Source of the DNA: Ptychodera flava
Taxonomy: Eukaryota; Hemichordata; Enteropneusta; Ptychoderidae
Direction of reading: 5' to 3'
NCBI RefSeq assembly: GCF_041260155.1
Contig: NC_091934.1
Coordinates: forward strand, 40,239,194-40,303,193
Length of the DNA: 64,000 nucleotides
A program made the position numbers and the translations under genes. The notes under the pieces were generated by a model that had not been told where the DNA came from, did not search any database, and worked only from the letters and a program-made list of their open reading frames with translations. Shown in pieces: positions 1 to 10,929 of this stretch; positions within the stretch are counted from its first letter, which is position 1; each line of letters begins with the position of its first letter.

Positions 1-1860
1 CAATTTAATTTTTCGTTTTGTGTTTTATCGTGCCCAACATAAATTCCAAGAAGCCTGATAGAATCATTAGTTTCTGTGAAAAGGGGTGGAAAATCACCTG
101 AGTATTTCCATAATCGCTTTAACCGTCCAAACAATAAAAAAACTGTTTTTTTATAATTTATTTCTAAACCTGAACAAATGGTGAATTTATTTAGAATTAC
201 TATACTTGTTTTAATATCTTTTTCATTTTCTAAAAACAAGGTCGTATCATCTGCAAAGCCAGAAATTCTTTTTTCATACATTGGGGGAATAGTAATTCCT
301 TTCAAATTGTCTGATTTTCTAAAAGCAATCGCTAAAAGTTCTATTGAAATAACAAAAAGGGCTGTTGACAGAGGACAGCCTTGTCGTATACCTCTCTCTA
401 AAGTAAACCATCCTGTGGAGAAGCCATTATTAACAACACAACTTTGTACGCTATTATAAAATACTTTTATTCAGTTACAGAAAAATTGCCCGAAACCAAA
501 TAGTTCCAAAGCCTTATGCATTATGTCCCACTCAAGGCTGTCAAAAGCTTTCTTGAAATCAATGAATAATATTGCTCCTGATAAATCTTCATTTTCCATA
601 TAATCTATTAAGTCTGATATTAATCTAATATTTTCCATTATACTCCTGCCTTTAATGAAAGCTGTTTGGTCTTGATGTATTGTGAATGGAAGAACTTTAG
701 ATATTCTTATGGCCATACATCTGCTTGCTGCTTTGTAATCAGAGTTTAATAGCGAGATTGGACGCCAATTTTGTAGATAGAGCGTGTCTTTATTTGGCTT
801 GGGAAGAAGTGTAATAACTGCTTGTCTCTGAGTATTGAAGAGTTTGCAAACTGTATAGGCGTAATTTAAACTGTTTACCATGTGGGGTCCTAATTTATTC
901 CAAAATGCAAGGTAAAATTTTGGGGGTAATCCGTCGCTACCTGGGGTTTTATTTTTGGGCGATGACTTTAAAGCTTCGAATATTTCCTTTTTTGTTAAAT
1001 TTCATTTTGTTTCAATGTTGATATATTTTCAGAATTAAAAAACGGTTGAATCTGTTCATCTATGACAGGGTTTGTTGTTGTGTAAAGCCTTTTGTAAAAC
1101 TGTTTAATTTCTGCTAATATTATCTTTGGGTCAAAAATTTGTTTATCGTTTTCTTTTCATAATTTCGTCTTTCAAGATTTAGAAAATATTTACTACTCTT
1201 TTCACCATATTGATACCACCTAATTATTGACCTTATGGCCGATTCATGAACTTTTTCTAAAGTAATTTTTTCTAACTCTTGTTTAGTTCTTTCATAATCG
1301 ACTAAAACATTTTCATCGAGGGTTTCATCTATTTGTTGTTCTAAATCGTTGATATGATTTTGCAGTTCTTTTTCTTTGTTTCTTATCCTGCGTTGTTTAC
1401 TTTTACTATAACAAACAGTTTTTTCCCTCATTTTAAATTTTAGGTATTCAAAAGCGGCCTGGGGATTTAAATGTAACGTATGAATTTCTTTCAGAGTATC
1501 TTCAATAAGGTGTTCATTGTTTGTATGTAATCCAAATCATCTAGAAGACTAACATTAAATTTCCAGAAACCCGGGCCTTTCTGCCTTATGTTAGGTAAAT
1601 TAAATGTCAAAGTTACAGCACTATGATCTGTTTGGACACTCCCTATGATTTCAGCTTTCTTTGTTTCTTTCCATATTTCTTTTGAAACTAAAAAATAATC
1701 TAATCTTGAACTGCTTCCTTGCCTTCGCCAAGTGTATCTATGTAAACCTGGGTGAAGCTGTCTATAAGCATCAAATCGATGTACGGACTGTATTAAACAG
1801 TGGAGTTCATTTCTCGATCTGTTTTTATTATCTTTTGCTGTGCCTCTTCTAACAAACAAA
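1..1860 (-). mobile_element. Tx1/L1-clade LINE, 5'-truncated, broken ORF2
   Basis: Seen: on the minus strand, pieces of one ORF2 run from high to low coordinates. The C-terminal end of an AP-type endonuclease (about 1855-1491, with a TDHSAVTL block) is followed by a linker rich in charged residues (1431-1120). Then come reverse-transcriptase blocks NWRPISLLN and FIDFKKAFDS (881-471), and GIRQGCPLS and FADDTTLF (459-1). Known: this order and the NWRPISLLN/FIKGRSI wording are typical of the L1/Tx1 clade. The endonuclease N terminus and ORF1 are absent, so the copy is 5'-truncated near 1855, next to a (TA)n tract. The frame changes at least twice, so it is dead. The 3' end lies outside the window. 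Confidence 0.9.
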
Positions 1861-1924
1861 CGTACAATATCATAGAACGTTGAATAAATAAACATACAAA
1901 CAAATAAACAGACAAATGTATACA

Positions 1925-1927
<3 letters not shown>

Positions 1928-1979
<52 letters not shown>
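1928..1979. repeat. (TA)n microsatellite
   Basis: An uninterrupted run of TA dinucleotides lies between the 5' end of the Tx1 LINE and the inverted repeat that opens the 1979-3328 element. Confidence 0.98.
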
Positions 1980-1983
<4 letters not shown>

Positions 1984-3328
1984 CACATACATAGACCCAG
2001 TTATCCCTATAGTATGACGTCACACTATAGGTATATGACTACGATGATTCCATATTCCACATGTGGTGGATATGGGACCCGGACTACTTTTAAAACGTAA
2101 ATAAAAATCAGCTGTTCAGTTCAGAACTTATTTTCAAATCCATGAAATGCAAAAGTGGGAGGGTAATGAAACATAAGGAAATATGGAGTATTAAAATATA
2201 TATTTAGAACACAAAATACCGTCGATACTAGAATTTTTATGACTTTGTGTTTCTTCGTCGTTGATTTCGATTGAAACGTTTGATTTGTACACCGCTGACA
2301 TTTTAACGGTATGTTACCGGCATTTTGTGTTGTCTACCTCGTCAAAATTGCCCTTCTCGATGACCATCAAACAACATAATAAGCATAGCCGATAACCCAA
2401 GACACGTACCAATCATCCCTACAGCAGTAAGAATGTTTTCTGAAGCAACACTGACGGGTTTCAAGTTCAACATCACGATCAATGCTGCCGCGGCAGTCAA
2501 CCAGTCGAGCCCCCGGGGGAGCCGATGAAGCAAAGAGCGTGCATTATTTCTGACAGCAATGACGATACTCCCGGACTTGAGACTCATCAGAAGAAACGCT
2601 ATTATATATTTCAAGAGCGACGAGTTGACAATGTTATCAGTGCATTTAATTAAAGGTGCAAGCTATTGTTTTGTCCATGCATATTGTGCATCACGTTTCC
2701 TGTATTGCATCTTGTTGTTGAACTTCCGTCGTCTCGCGTCTGAGCTAAGAAAGACTCGTTGCTTGTATGTTGTCTTACCGATTGAGTCAGAGCCGAACAC
2801 TGTTCTTCATTATATTTAAACACGCTCATTTTATTCGTAAAATATTAAACATACAATTGACAATTTCGTAAAACATAATAATTGTTGATTTTGAAAATTC
2901 ATACAAACTTTGCAAAAAAAAGAATTATTTTAATGATGTTCGAATATTGACAAAAATAGCCCGTTCTCGCCAGCCGCGGCTGAGTGTCGCGACGTCCCGC
3001 TTGTACGTCCAATAATTTTATGAATGAATTTTCTCACTAAAATTGATGTTATAGTAAGTACCAAATAAATACCTTGCATTAAAAATCCATAGTCTTTCCT
3101 ATTTCCGCTTGATTCGCACAGAAGAAGCCCTACGAGAGACGCTAATTATCCATAGGAGCAGCCCGACATGTTGAGCTGACCGCAGTCAAGTCAGCTGTGA
3201 CCCAGCCACGACCGCATAACACAAGCGTATGAATTCTTGTAAAATACTCCCTCTCGTTTTTTCCCATTAATTATCATTCCTCAAAGGTTTATTCACGGAA
3301 AACTGGGTCTATGCATGTGATAAATATA
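1979..3328. mobile_element. Candidate DNA transposon with ~30 bp inverted ends
   Basis: Seen: TTTATCACATACATAGACCC near 1979-2000 is matched in reverse complement at about 3302-3328 (GGGTCTATGCATGTGATAAA), with one or two mismatches. Both ends abut TA-rich sequence. Two near-perfect palindromes lie just inside the left end: about 2008-2033, centred on TGACGTCA, and about 2051-2076, centred on ACATGT. The interior (2080-3300) holds one short membrane-protein-like reading frame and otherwise nothing recognised. Inference: a 1.35 kb non-autonomous transposon inserted at TA. No transposase was seen. Confidence 0.55.
2342..2587 (-). CDS. Hypothetical 81-residue two-helix membrane protein
   Basis: Not recognised. 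The frame can start at ATG 2587 (MSLKSGSIVIAV); an in-frame TTG lies nine codons upstream. The protein has a basic, amphipathic N-terminal third (RNNARSLLHRLPRGL). Two hydrophobic stretches follow, LTAAAALIVMLNL and ILTAVGMIGTCLGLSAMLIM, and then a short polar tail. It sits wholly inside the inverted-repeat element 1979-3328 and is less AT-rich than its surroundings, so it could be a captured host exon. No splice sites, promoter or poly(A) signal are obvious. It may also be a chance reading frame. Confidence 0.25.
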   Translation of the reverse strand: MSLKSGSIVIAVRNNARSLLHRLPRGLDWLTAAAALIVMLNLKPVSVASENILTAVGMIGTCLGLSAMLIMLFDGHREGQF

Positions 3329-3483
3329 TAATCCCCCCGTATTCCTCACTCGTGTGTCTGCGTCGCTGACTCGTGATTCCCCGTGTAGCGGCAGTATCCC
3401 CCTCGCCTACGGCTCGGAGGGATACGGCTGCTGCACGGGGAATCACTCGTCCGCGACGCAGCCACACTCGGAATACGGGGGGA

Positions 3484-3490
<7 letters not shown>
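3325..3490. repeat. Palindromic foldback element (hairpin, apex type 1)
   Basis: Seen: the two halves are near-perfect reverse complements. The left arm starts TATATAATCCCCCCGTATTC and the right arm ends in its complement at 3490. The turn is at about 3401-3420 and contains, on the minus strand, CCGAGCCGTAGGCGAGG. Arms are about 75 bp. (TA)n follows directly on the right. Apart from the apex it shares no sequence with the hairpin at 35972-36161. Confidence 0.85.
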
Positions 3491-3770
<280 letters not shown>

Positions 3771-3824
3771 GTATGCGTGTGTGAGCAACAGCATATTGAA
3801 AAAAGGTCGAAATGATTGACTGAA

Positions 3825-3901
3825 CAGCTCATGCAACATATCAACATATCAACATCCTATACTTCCTACTGCCGTCGCATGTTGATATGTTGCATGAGCT
3901 G
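3825..3901. repeat. Inverted repeat, 23 bp arms
   Basis: CAGCTCATGCAACATATCAA opens the left arm (3825-3847) and its exact complement closes the right arm (3879-3901), with a 31 bp loop. It could be a very small MITE or a hairpin at the edge of the microsatellite. No gene is nearby. Confidence 0.8.
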
Positions 3902-5090
3902 AAACATATGAAACATAAAACATAGTTAAAAACAAACTGAGCAGCCGTTCCATTTTATTTATCATGGAGAACAATAATGTGTGAGTTTCTTATGGTACTG
4001 TCTTAGTCTTGGTCACTATCTTTTAATCGGTAGAGACGCCAGCTATACATAACCTACGAATAGTATAATTTAAGCAAAGTCAGCGTTTCATTTAAATGGT
4101 GCAATGAGTAGGTGAGACACATTTCTTTATTACGATAATTGTCACTTTTTGACCGCGAAGCTTTTGGAAGGCATAAGTAGGCGATCAGCTTGCGTCTAAA
4201 ATCGTCATTACGACCAAGTTTCAACTGTGAGGTCTCTGACAAAGTCAACAGACATTGACACGGTCAGATTACACAAGACTGGCTTTTACTGGTAAATGCG
4301 ATGTCAATGGAATCTGCTGTGGATACAATACTACAGAATTTGTGCATAGGTAAATATTTAAGAATTATATCACTGGCAAGGCCAGAAAATAAAATAATAT
4401 TTTTCTTGTCCTGGATGGATTCAAAATTGATGCGGTCATGCGAATTTCTTTTTACCTCCCATTTGCCATACATAAATGGCAACTGGGAGGTTATATAGTT
4501 GAAAAAAGTCTGTATGTGAGATGTCTGTATGTCTGTCTGTATGTATGAATGTTTGTCCATCCATATCAATACTCCTGAACCCGCTGCACATGTGTTAAGC
4601 TGATTTTTCGTGTAGTGATGTCATATGTGGTGTAGATGTGTCGTTGTTAAAATGAACTTGTTGGTCTCATAAATATGAGGTACAAAAATGTGAAAAAAGT
4701 CAAAAATCAAGAACTCAGGAACTGCTCATGTGATCATTTTCATTCTTTGTTATTAAGTACCTTAGGGCACACAGGTTTGACCGCATCGATGTGATGCCAA
4801 TTTCGACTGTTTCCTATTTTTAATGATTTTTTTCTCTATTTTTTTCATTTTTGTCGAAAAATTATCTGAAACCAATGGTCCTATTTCTTTATAATTTGTT
4901 TTACAGGTTTGCAAGGATGACCAAAATAGGATCCATTGAAATCATGGTGAAATTTGCGTATTTGTATTTTTGGCCATTTTTTGCCACTTTTGGTCAAAAA
5001 TTCTTCTTTGAAACTGTTTATCACATCACTGTTAAAGTGGATGCAAAGGTAATTATGAGGTGGAGCATTTCATATTGCTTTGGTATATGA
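3902..5090. other. Intergenic, no gene seen
   Basis: No supported coding region. There is one inverted repeat at about 4456-4493 (arms ACCTCCCATTTGCCAT and ATGGCAACTGGGAGGT, 6 bp loop). The rest (4500-5090) is T-rich sequence with TCTGTATG runs and poly(T) stretches, probably an unclassified repeat. Confidence 0.6.
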
Positions 5091-8000
5091 TTGATATTAT
5101 TATTATAGACTTTATTTCGGACTCATTGTCCATATAACAACAAAAGAAAATCTGGTGATAAATATACACAGCTTGGTTAAGTTATACAAAAAGAAGCTTG
5201 TTCCATAACTTTATCATTTCGGAGATTAAATATAATGAGTCATACACACATCGTACAATATCATTACTGCTTCTCAGAAGTCTTTGCTTTAAACCATAAA
5301 TTTGCCTTCTTAGCAAGGCATCAAAGTTATTGATTCTGTTAGATATAAACATAGAGCTTGCACTACTACGTTTATCATAACCCAATAAAAGACGAGCAGC
5401 ATTATTGTAAGCAACTTTCAATTTCCTCATAATATTAACAGAATATTTCATCCAAATTGGACCGCCATACAATTGATAACAATATGTTTTGAAAAGAACA
5501 CTCTTGACTTCAAAGGTACATCGAGAAAATTTTCTCATAAGCATATTAGCTGATATATAAAAGCATCTCATCTGTCGCTCGATATCGTCATCATCACGAA
5601 AGTGATCGTTGAGAACAAAACCCAAACGTGTCTTCTTTGTGACTAATTTAACTCCATTGAGATACACAGAAGGAATGTGACGAATCATAGAAGAATCGCA
5701 TCTCACACACATACATTTGGTCTTTTTGTATTAAATAAAATATCATGAGTATCACCATAGTCACTACAAATATTGACTAACTTCTGAGTTCCCTTGACAG
5801 AAGGACTAATCAGACAAATATCATCAGCATACATTAAATGATTGACGAAAAGTCCTCCAATGTTACAACCTGTTTTGGAATTAGACAGCATAAAGCTCAA
5901 ATGATCAATATAGATATTAAAAAGCTTTGGTGACAAGTCCCACCTTGCTTTACACCATTGGAGACAGTAAAACCACTGGAGGTACATGCACCCCAGCGAA
6001 TAAAAGTCTGTTGAGTTCGATACCATCTCAGGAGAAATCTGACAAAATACACTGGTACTTTGCGATCAATCAACTTTTGAAGAGAACCCAGTGGTTGACT
6101 CTGTCAAATGCCTTGGAGGCGTCCATGAAAGTGACAATGACATTACTACCATGCTTTCTATAGTAATTGATTACTTCTTTAAGTACAAAGACACACATAT
6201 CGGTCGAGTGACCAGATTTGAAACCAAACTGGTAATGTGACGTTTCAAGAGAACATTCAATATTTCTAAGTAAAATTAATTCCATAAGCTTAGAAGCAAC
6301 TGTCGAAACTGCAATCGGACGATAGTTACTTTTGTCATTGATATTGTTGTTTTTGTCCTTTATGATGGGAACTAAAACAGTATCGGAAAGGCGACTAGGG
6401 CAACATTATGCACAAACATCGCCGTAAAACACATACTGAGTAAAATGGAAACTTTACTGCTAGCATACATAAAATGCTCAGCTGAGAGATAGTCAGGGCC
6501 AACAGATTTACCAGCCTGTAGTTTCCCTATGGCATAACTAATGTCACTGGGGTAAACAATGAAATCAATTTCGAGAGTACACTTTTCAACAACATCTAAC
6601 TCAGACTTCTGGTCATGTGTCGTATTCACTGAGTTGTAAACGCCATAGTAATGGTTACGCCACATATCAGCAATATTAGCTTCGCCAGTACAGCCACCCA
6701 CATTGTTAGGCCTGGACGAACACTTTTTACTATTAATGGAGTGCCAAATTTTTTTGTGATTTCCACCAAAAAGATTTTTGGCCATAGCATCTGTTTTCAT
6801 TTGCTCTTCATTAGCTCGACACGCCCGTAACGCATACTTAAAACGAGCATGAGTACAACGTTTAAAATCATACAGTGGACCATGCTTGGGTTTACCAGAC
6901 TCACGCCATAATTTAAATGCGTCATGGGCAATTTCATGACTCTCTTTTAAATGGTCATTCCAACCAACAACTGCACATCCTTTACTATTTTCTGCACTTG
7001 AGCTAATTCGAGTGCCAGCAAAATGTAAACTATTAATGATATTGTCGTAAAAATCAGAAATACAGTCAGCATGATTCTTGTCTTTACAGTTAATATCTTT
7101 ACAGCATAGTGAATCAGTAGGAATATTAATATCAGCAAGAAGTCTGTCTGAGACAGCAGTGTACAAGTCACGTTGTTTGATGCTGACCCTAGACCAGGTT
7201 AAATTCAACACTGGTTTGCAATAGGGAATATCTGTGCTACTAGAGTCACACGATGGCAAGATAGCAACATTGCATGTAATACTAAGTGGAAAATGATCTG
7301 ATAACATCATGTCGTACAAGATTTCCATAGACTTTATACATTGGTGACTGCTATAGGTAGATATACAATGATCTAACCATGACGTGGAGCCATGCATATC
7401 ACTAACATATGTAAAGGAATTATCAGGCAAAAAGAGCTTGTCGGAAATACAGTAATTATAGTCATTACAGAAATTATGTAATGACGAACCAAATAAGGAA
7501 TTGTGATCTGAATTAAAATCACCAATAACCATACTACAGTAGCAATCACTCGCTTGAACAATCGAGTGGATTTTGCTAAGCAATCAGTAAATTCATCGTA
7601 GTTTTCTCTACGACAAGTTGGTAGATATACACAAAGAATTAACAGTTTACTCTTACTATAATCGATTTCAATTCCAATGATTCTACTGTCGTGAAAAGAT
7701 CTTACTTTGACAGCGTGACCAATGGACTTACGCCATAGAATAGCAACACCCCCATATGGTCGACCAATCAATAGTTTTTCACTAGTATCAATAGGGGACT
7801 CACCGTAAAAATCAAAATCTTTGTGAATGGTAGATAAATAAGACATATTATCGCTGGTTAACCAATGCTCTTGTAACAAACAAATATCGTGAGATTCACA
7901 CAGATCTCTAACAGTTTTTAGCGAGTTCTTGACTGACCGACAGTTATATGAAACCATACGAAGACCGTTCATTTAGGATTTGCGAGGTTGGTAAAACTTA

Positions 8001-8374
8001 CGTATTAACACGCCTTCTGGCCAAACATCGGGAGACATCAATGACACAAAAGTAGCTGAGTCAACAGAGACGCAAAAAGAAGCGTATGAGTTGTATTTTG
8101 TCGGAAGTCTCTCACAATCAGCAACATCGACATGCATGGTATCTTTAATATATCTGATGAGATTTTCAGCATTAGTGTCCGGTCTCAGTCTACTCACGAA
8201 TACACGTTTCTTTTGTGGTGTAGCTGGTATAAGACCACTGTGTTTTCTCTTTCCAAGCGTATACTTGCGACGGCTTGTTACCTGGGTCGTTGGTTGTGCT
8301 GGCTCGATTAAGTTTCTCCTTGTTGATAAAGAAGGTGCACTGGCAATTTTGCACGACGACTCTCAGTGAGTTGA
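5091..8374 (-). mobile_element. LINE A, 3' part (CR1/L2-like): ORF1 end plus ORF2
   Basis: Seen on the minus strand: the ORF1 C-terminal domain (about 8350-7976, ending KFYQPRKS) directly precedes ORF2. ORF2 begins at 7972 with an endonuclease (SYNCRSVKN, LLQEHWL, then VIGDFNSD and SDHFPLSI), with a frame change near 7580. Reverse transcriptase blocks follow: FGFKSGHSTD, DASKAFDRVNH, SPKLFNIYID and LMYADDICLI. A C-terminal thumb/connector region (5712-5182) ends the ORF. The 3' end at about 5091-5106 is a short TAT/ATT repeat tail, as in CR1/L2/RTE-type LINEs. At least four frame breaks. The other part lies at 14665-15780, separated by the LINE B insertion. Confidence 0.85.
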
Positions 8375-8509
8375 TAGTCGACGCCATCTTGAAATGACGC
8401 GTGTGTCGAGCGCTCGATAATTTATCGATTGTCTTGGTAACTTTGGAATATTTCATGACTGAATGTACATACACCTGATTGTAAAGAACTCAAAAACTGT
8501 CTGATAAAA

Positions 8510-10574
8510 ATGGCTCAAGATAAATGAACTCGCAGACTACGTGACCGTGACCGTGACTTGGCCTGTGAAGACGAAGTGAAACCGATAAACACAGAACAAA
8601 GGAAACAAAGACAACGAAAACAGAACAGTAAGTCCAAGTTCTACGCCGTAGTCAAAGGCAGATCCGTAGGCGTTTTTGAATCATGGGAAGAGTGTTATAA
8701 AAGCGTTGATAGGTATCCAAGTGCACTATTCAAAGGTTTTCAAACCAGGGAAGACGCTGAGAGGTTTTTTGGCTCTCTAAATTCCGTAATCCATCCAGAT
8801 GAACAAAATGAAGAGCACCATGTTGACGATTTTTTACCTATCGCCAACGGCAATCACAGTTCAGACACTGAAGCTGAAACAAAACAAGTCAGTTGCATTC
8901 TGGTGTCATGATGACTTTTGTGAGCAGAATTCTGATAAAACCGCTTTGAGAAATCGCTTGTAGAAACACTTAACAATGTTACACCGGTAGGCAAGAAGCT
9001 ACCTTCGCCGCAGTTTGTGATAGCAGATCACCTGAAAAACGCGCAGCAGAAAACGCAGATCTACGATACTAGTATTCAGCTCCTAGAAGAAAAAATATAC
9101 TGAGATTGTTGATCTGTACAGCGAAGACAAACGTATAATAGCGCAGAACATGCTCGATCTTAAATATATTAAGGAGACAGTCCATGTTCTGAAAACAGAT
9201 AGCGATAAAATGAAAAAGGAAAGTGAAAAAATAAACAAATCAGTGGTCAACTTATCCGAAATGCTTGACAATAAAATCCTGGCTACTCAAACTGCGTTAG
9301 ATATTCAACTGAAAGACTGTTTTTCAAGCATCGATCGGCTTGTAAACGAGAGAGTGATAAAGGTGGAAGAAAAACTGAGGGACGACTTTAATGCAAAGCT
9401 CAATGAAATTGAAAACAACTTCCAATCGCAAATAGAGTGCCTAAAATGAGAACAGAACCAGAAAATCGAAGCAATGAAATGTCAACTAAAAGACCTGAGC
9501 GATAAATATGATCATTGTGAAGAATTACCGAATCAAGATGGTGCACCACCTGTCTTTTTAACACCTAAACGAAGACACACAGTCAAACAACGAGATTCCG
9601 GATTACATAACAATATGCAAGGAATCAAAACGTCAAACAGATTTCCCAGTGACTTTGCCGAACAACAAAACTGCAGGGAGGACTCAGACAACGTCAGAGC
9701 ACAAGATACCGCTGACATACCTTCAACTATCTCAATGTCATCCTCCAAAAGCCAAGAGATGATACGCCGACCACTGCATTACCAAACAGAAGCGAAGAAA
9801 CTTGTTGTAGGCGACTCGATCACACGTCGATTATCTATCCGACGCATGTTTCCTCGAATGCCAGTTGATCATATCAGAATTTCAACACTCGATGAAGCTG
9901 TCAGTACGATGTCAGGAATCCGGTCTACCACGGTAGATACAATTGTTTTCCACCTTGGAAGTAATGACTTGAAAAACGGTTCGTTACCAGCATACTGCCA
10001 AAGTAAAGTTAACGAACTTGTCAATATCGTGAATACGAATATGCCGCATGCGGTAATCGTCTTCTCGGACGTCTTGCGTTGCCTTAATGACAGCGCCTTT
10101 AACAAGAAGACAGATGAATTCAACAAAGCACTTGCTGGAACTACGAGCGAGAGCAATGACATCGTGATTGTACACCACTCTGAGATCCAGAATTCAGCCA
10201 ACCATTACGAAGAAGACTGCGTTCATGTCAACGCCAAGGGTACATCTAGCCTTGTGCGAGATATCAAGCAGGAACTACGACTGAGGAACCCAAACAACAT
10301 CACTAATACATCGTATCTCCGTTCATCGAGATCTACCGACATGAAGTACTACCCGGGTGATCAACGAAGAGAGCAAGGACGACATGCTTACAATCCTAAC
10401 TACTACACCGGTGATAGAAAATATGGCAGTCATCTCGACAACAAACGCTACCGATATGGGCAGAGTACAGATTATCAGAATGGACAGCGCTCTCGTCTTA
10501 GAGACCAGTGGCGTGAGGATAGCTCGCCGATGGTAAATTCACCTGACATGTTTGCAAAATTTTTAATTCCTTAA
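8510..10574 (+). CDS. LINE B ORF1: RNase H1 hybrid-binding, coiled coil, SGNH esterase
   Basis: Domains in order. (1) An RNase H1 N-terminal/viroplasmin-type domain at about 8636-8776: FYAVVKGRSVGVFESWEEC, VDRYPSALFKGF and TREDAERFF match the classic hybrid-binding pattern. (2) A coiled coil at about 9060-9450, rich in K/E/L heptads. (3) A GDSL/SGNH esterase at about 9800-10270, with nucleophile block VVGDSITRRL, HLGSND, and the catalytic D/H block DCVHVNAKG. A polar Q/R/Y-rich tail follows. ATG 8510 is the likely start. An in-frame TGA at 8525 and breaks near 8910-9110 and 9450 split the frame. Known: CR1-type ORF1 proteins often carry esterase domains. The hybrid-binding domain in front is the unusual part. 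Confidence 0.8.
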
Positions 10575-10929
10575 TTTTATGAACTCATTCTGAAGCTTTT
10601 GAAATTACCGTAATGAATTAGTTACTGTGATAAGTGTAAACGCATACAGTTGGTAATAGTATTAAGCTTACGCTTGTTCATTTACAGATATATTCATTTA
10701 TATTCGTTATTCTCAAATCCAAAGTTACCAGACATTGTTTTTTTTTCCATTTGCTTTTTCCCTTATATTTGTTGTTACTCCATTTTGGCGTTCTAATTGT
10801 TAATCGCACATCCTCATTATTTTTTATTGCCATCTTACTATATTGGTAACTACTTTTTCCTTTTTGTTCACGGTGATTTCATTCTGGATATTATTGCATT
10901 CGATTCTATTTTTGCTTTTGCATCTGATC

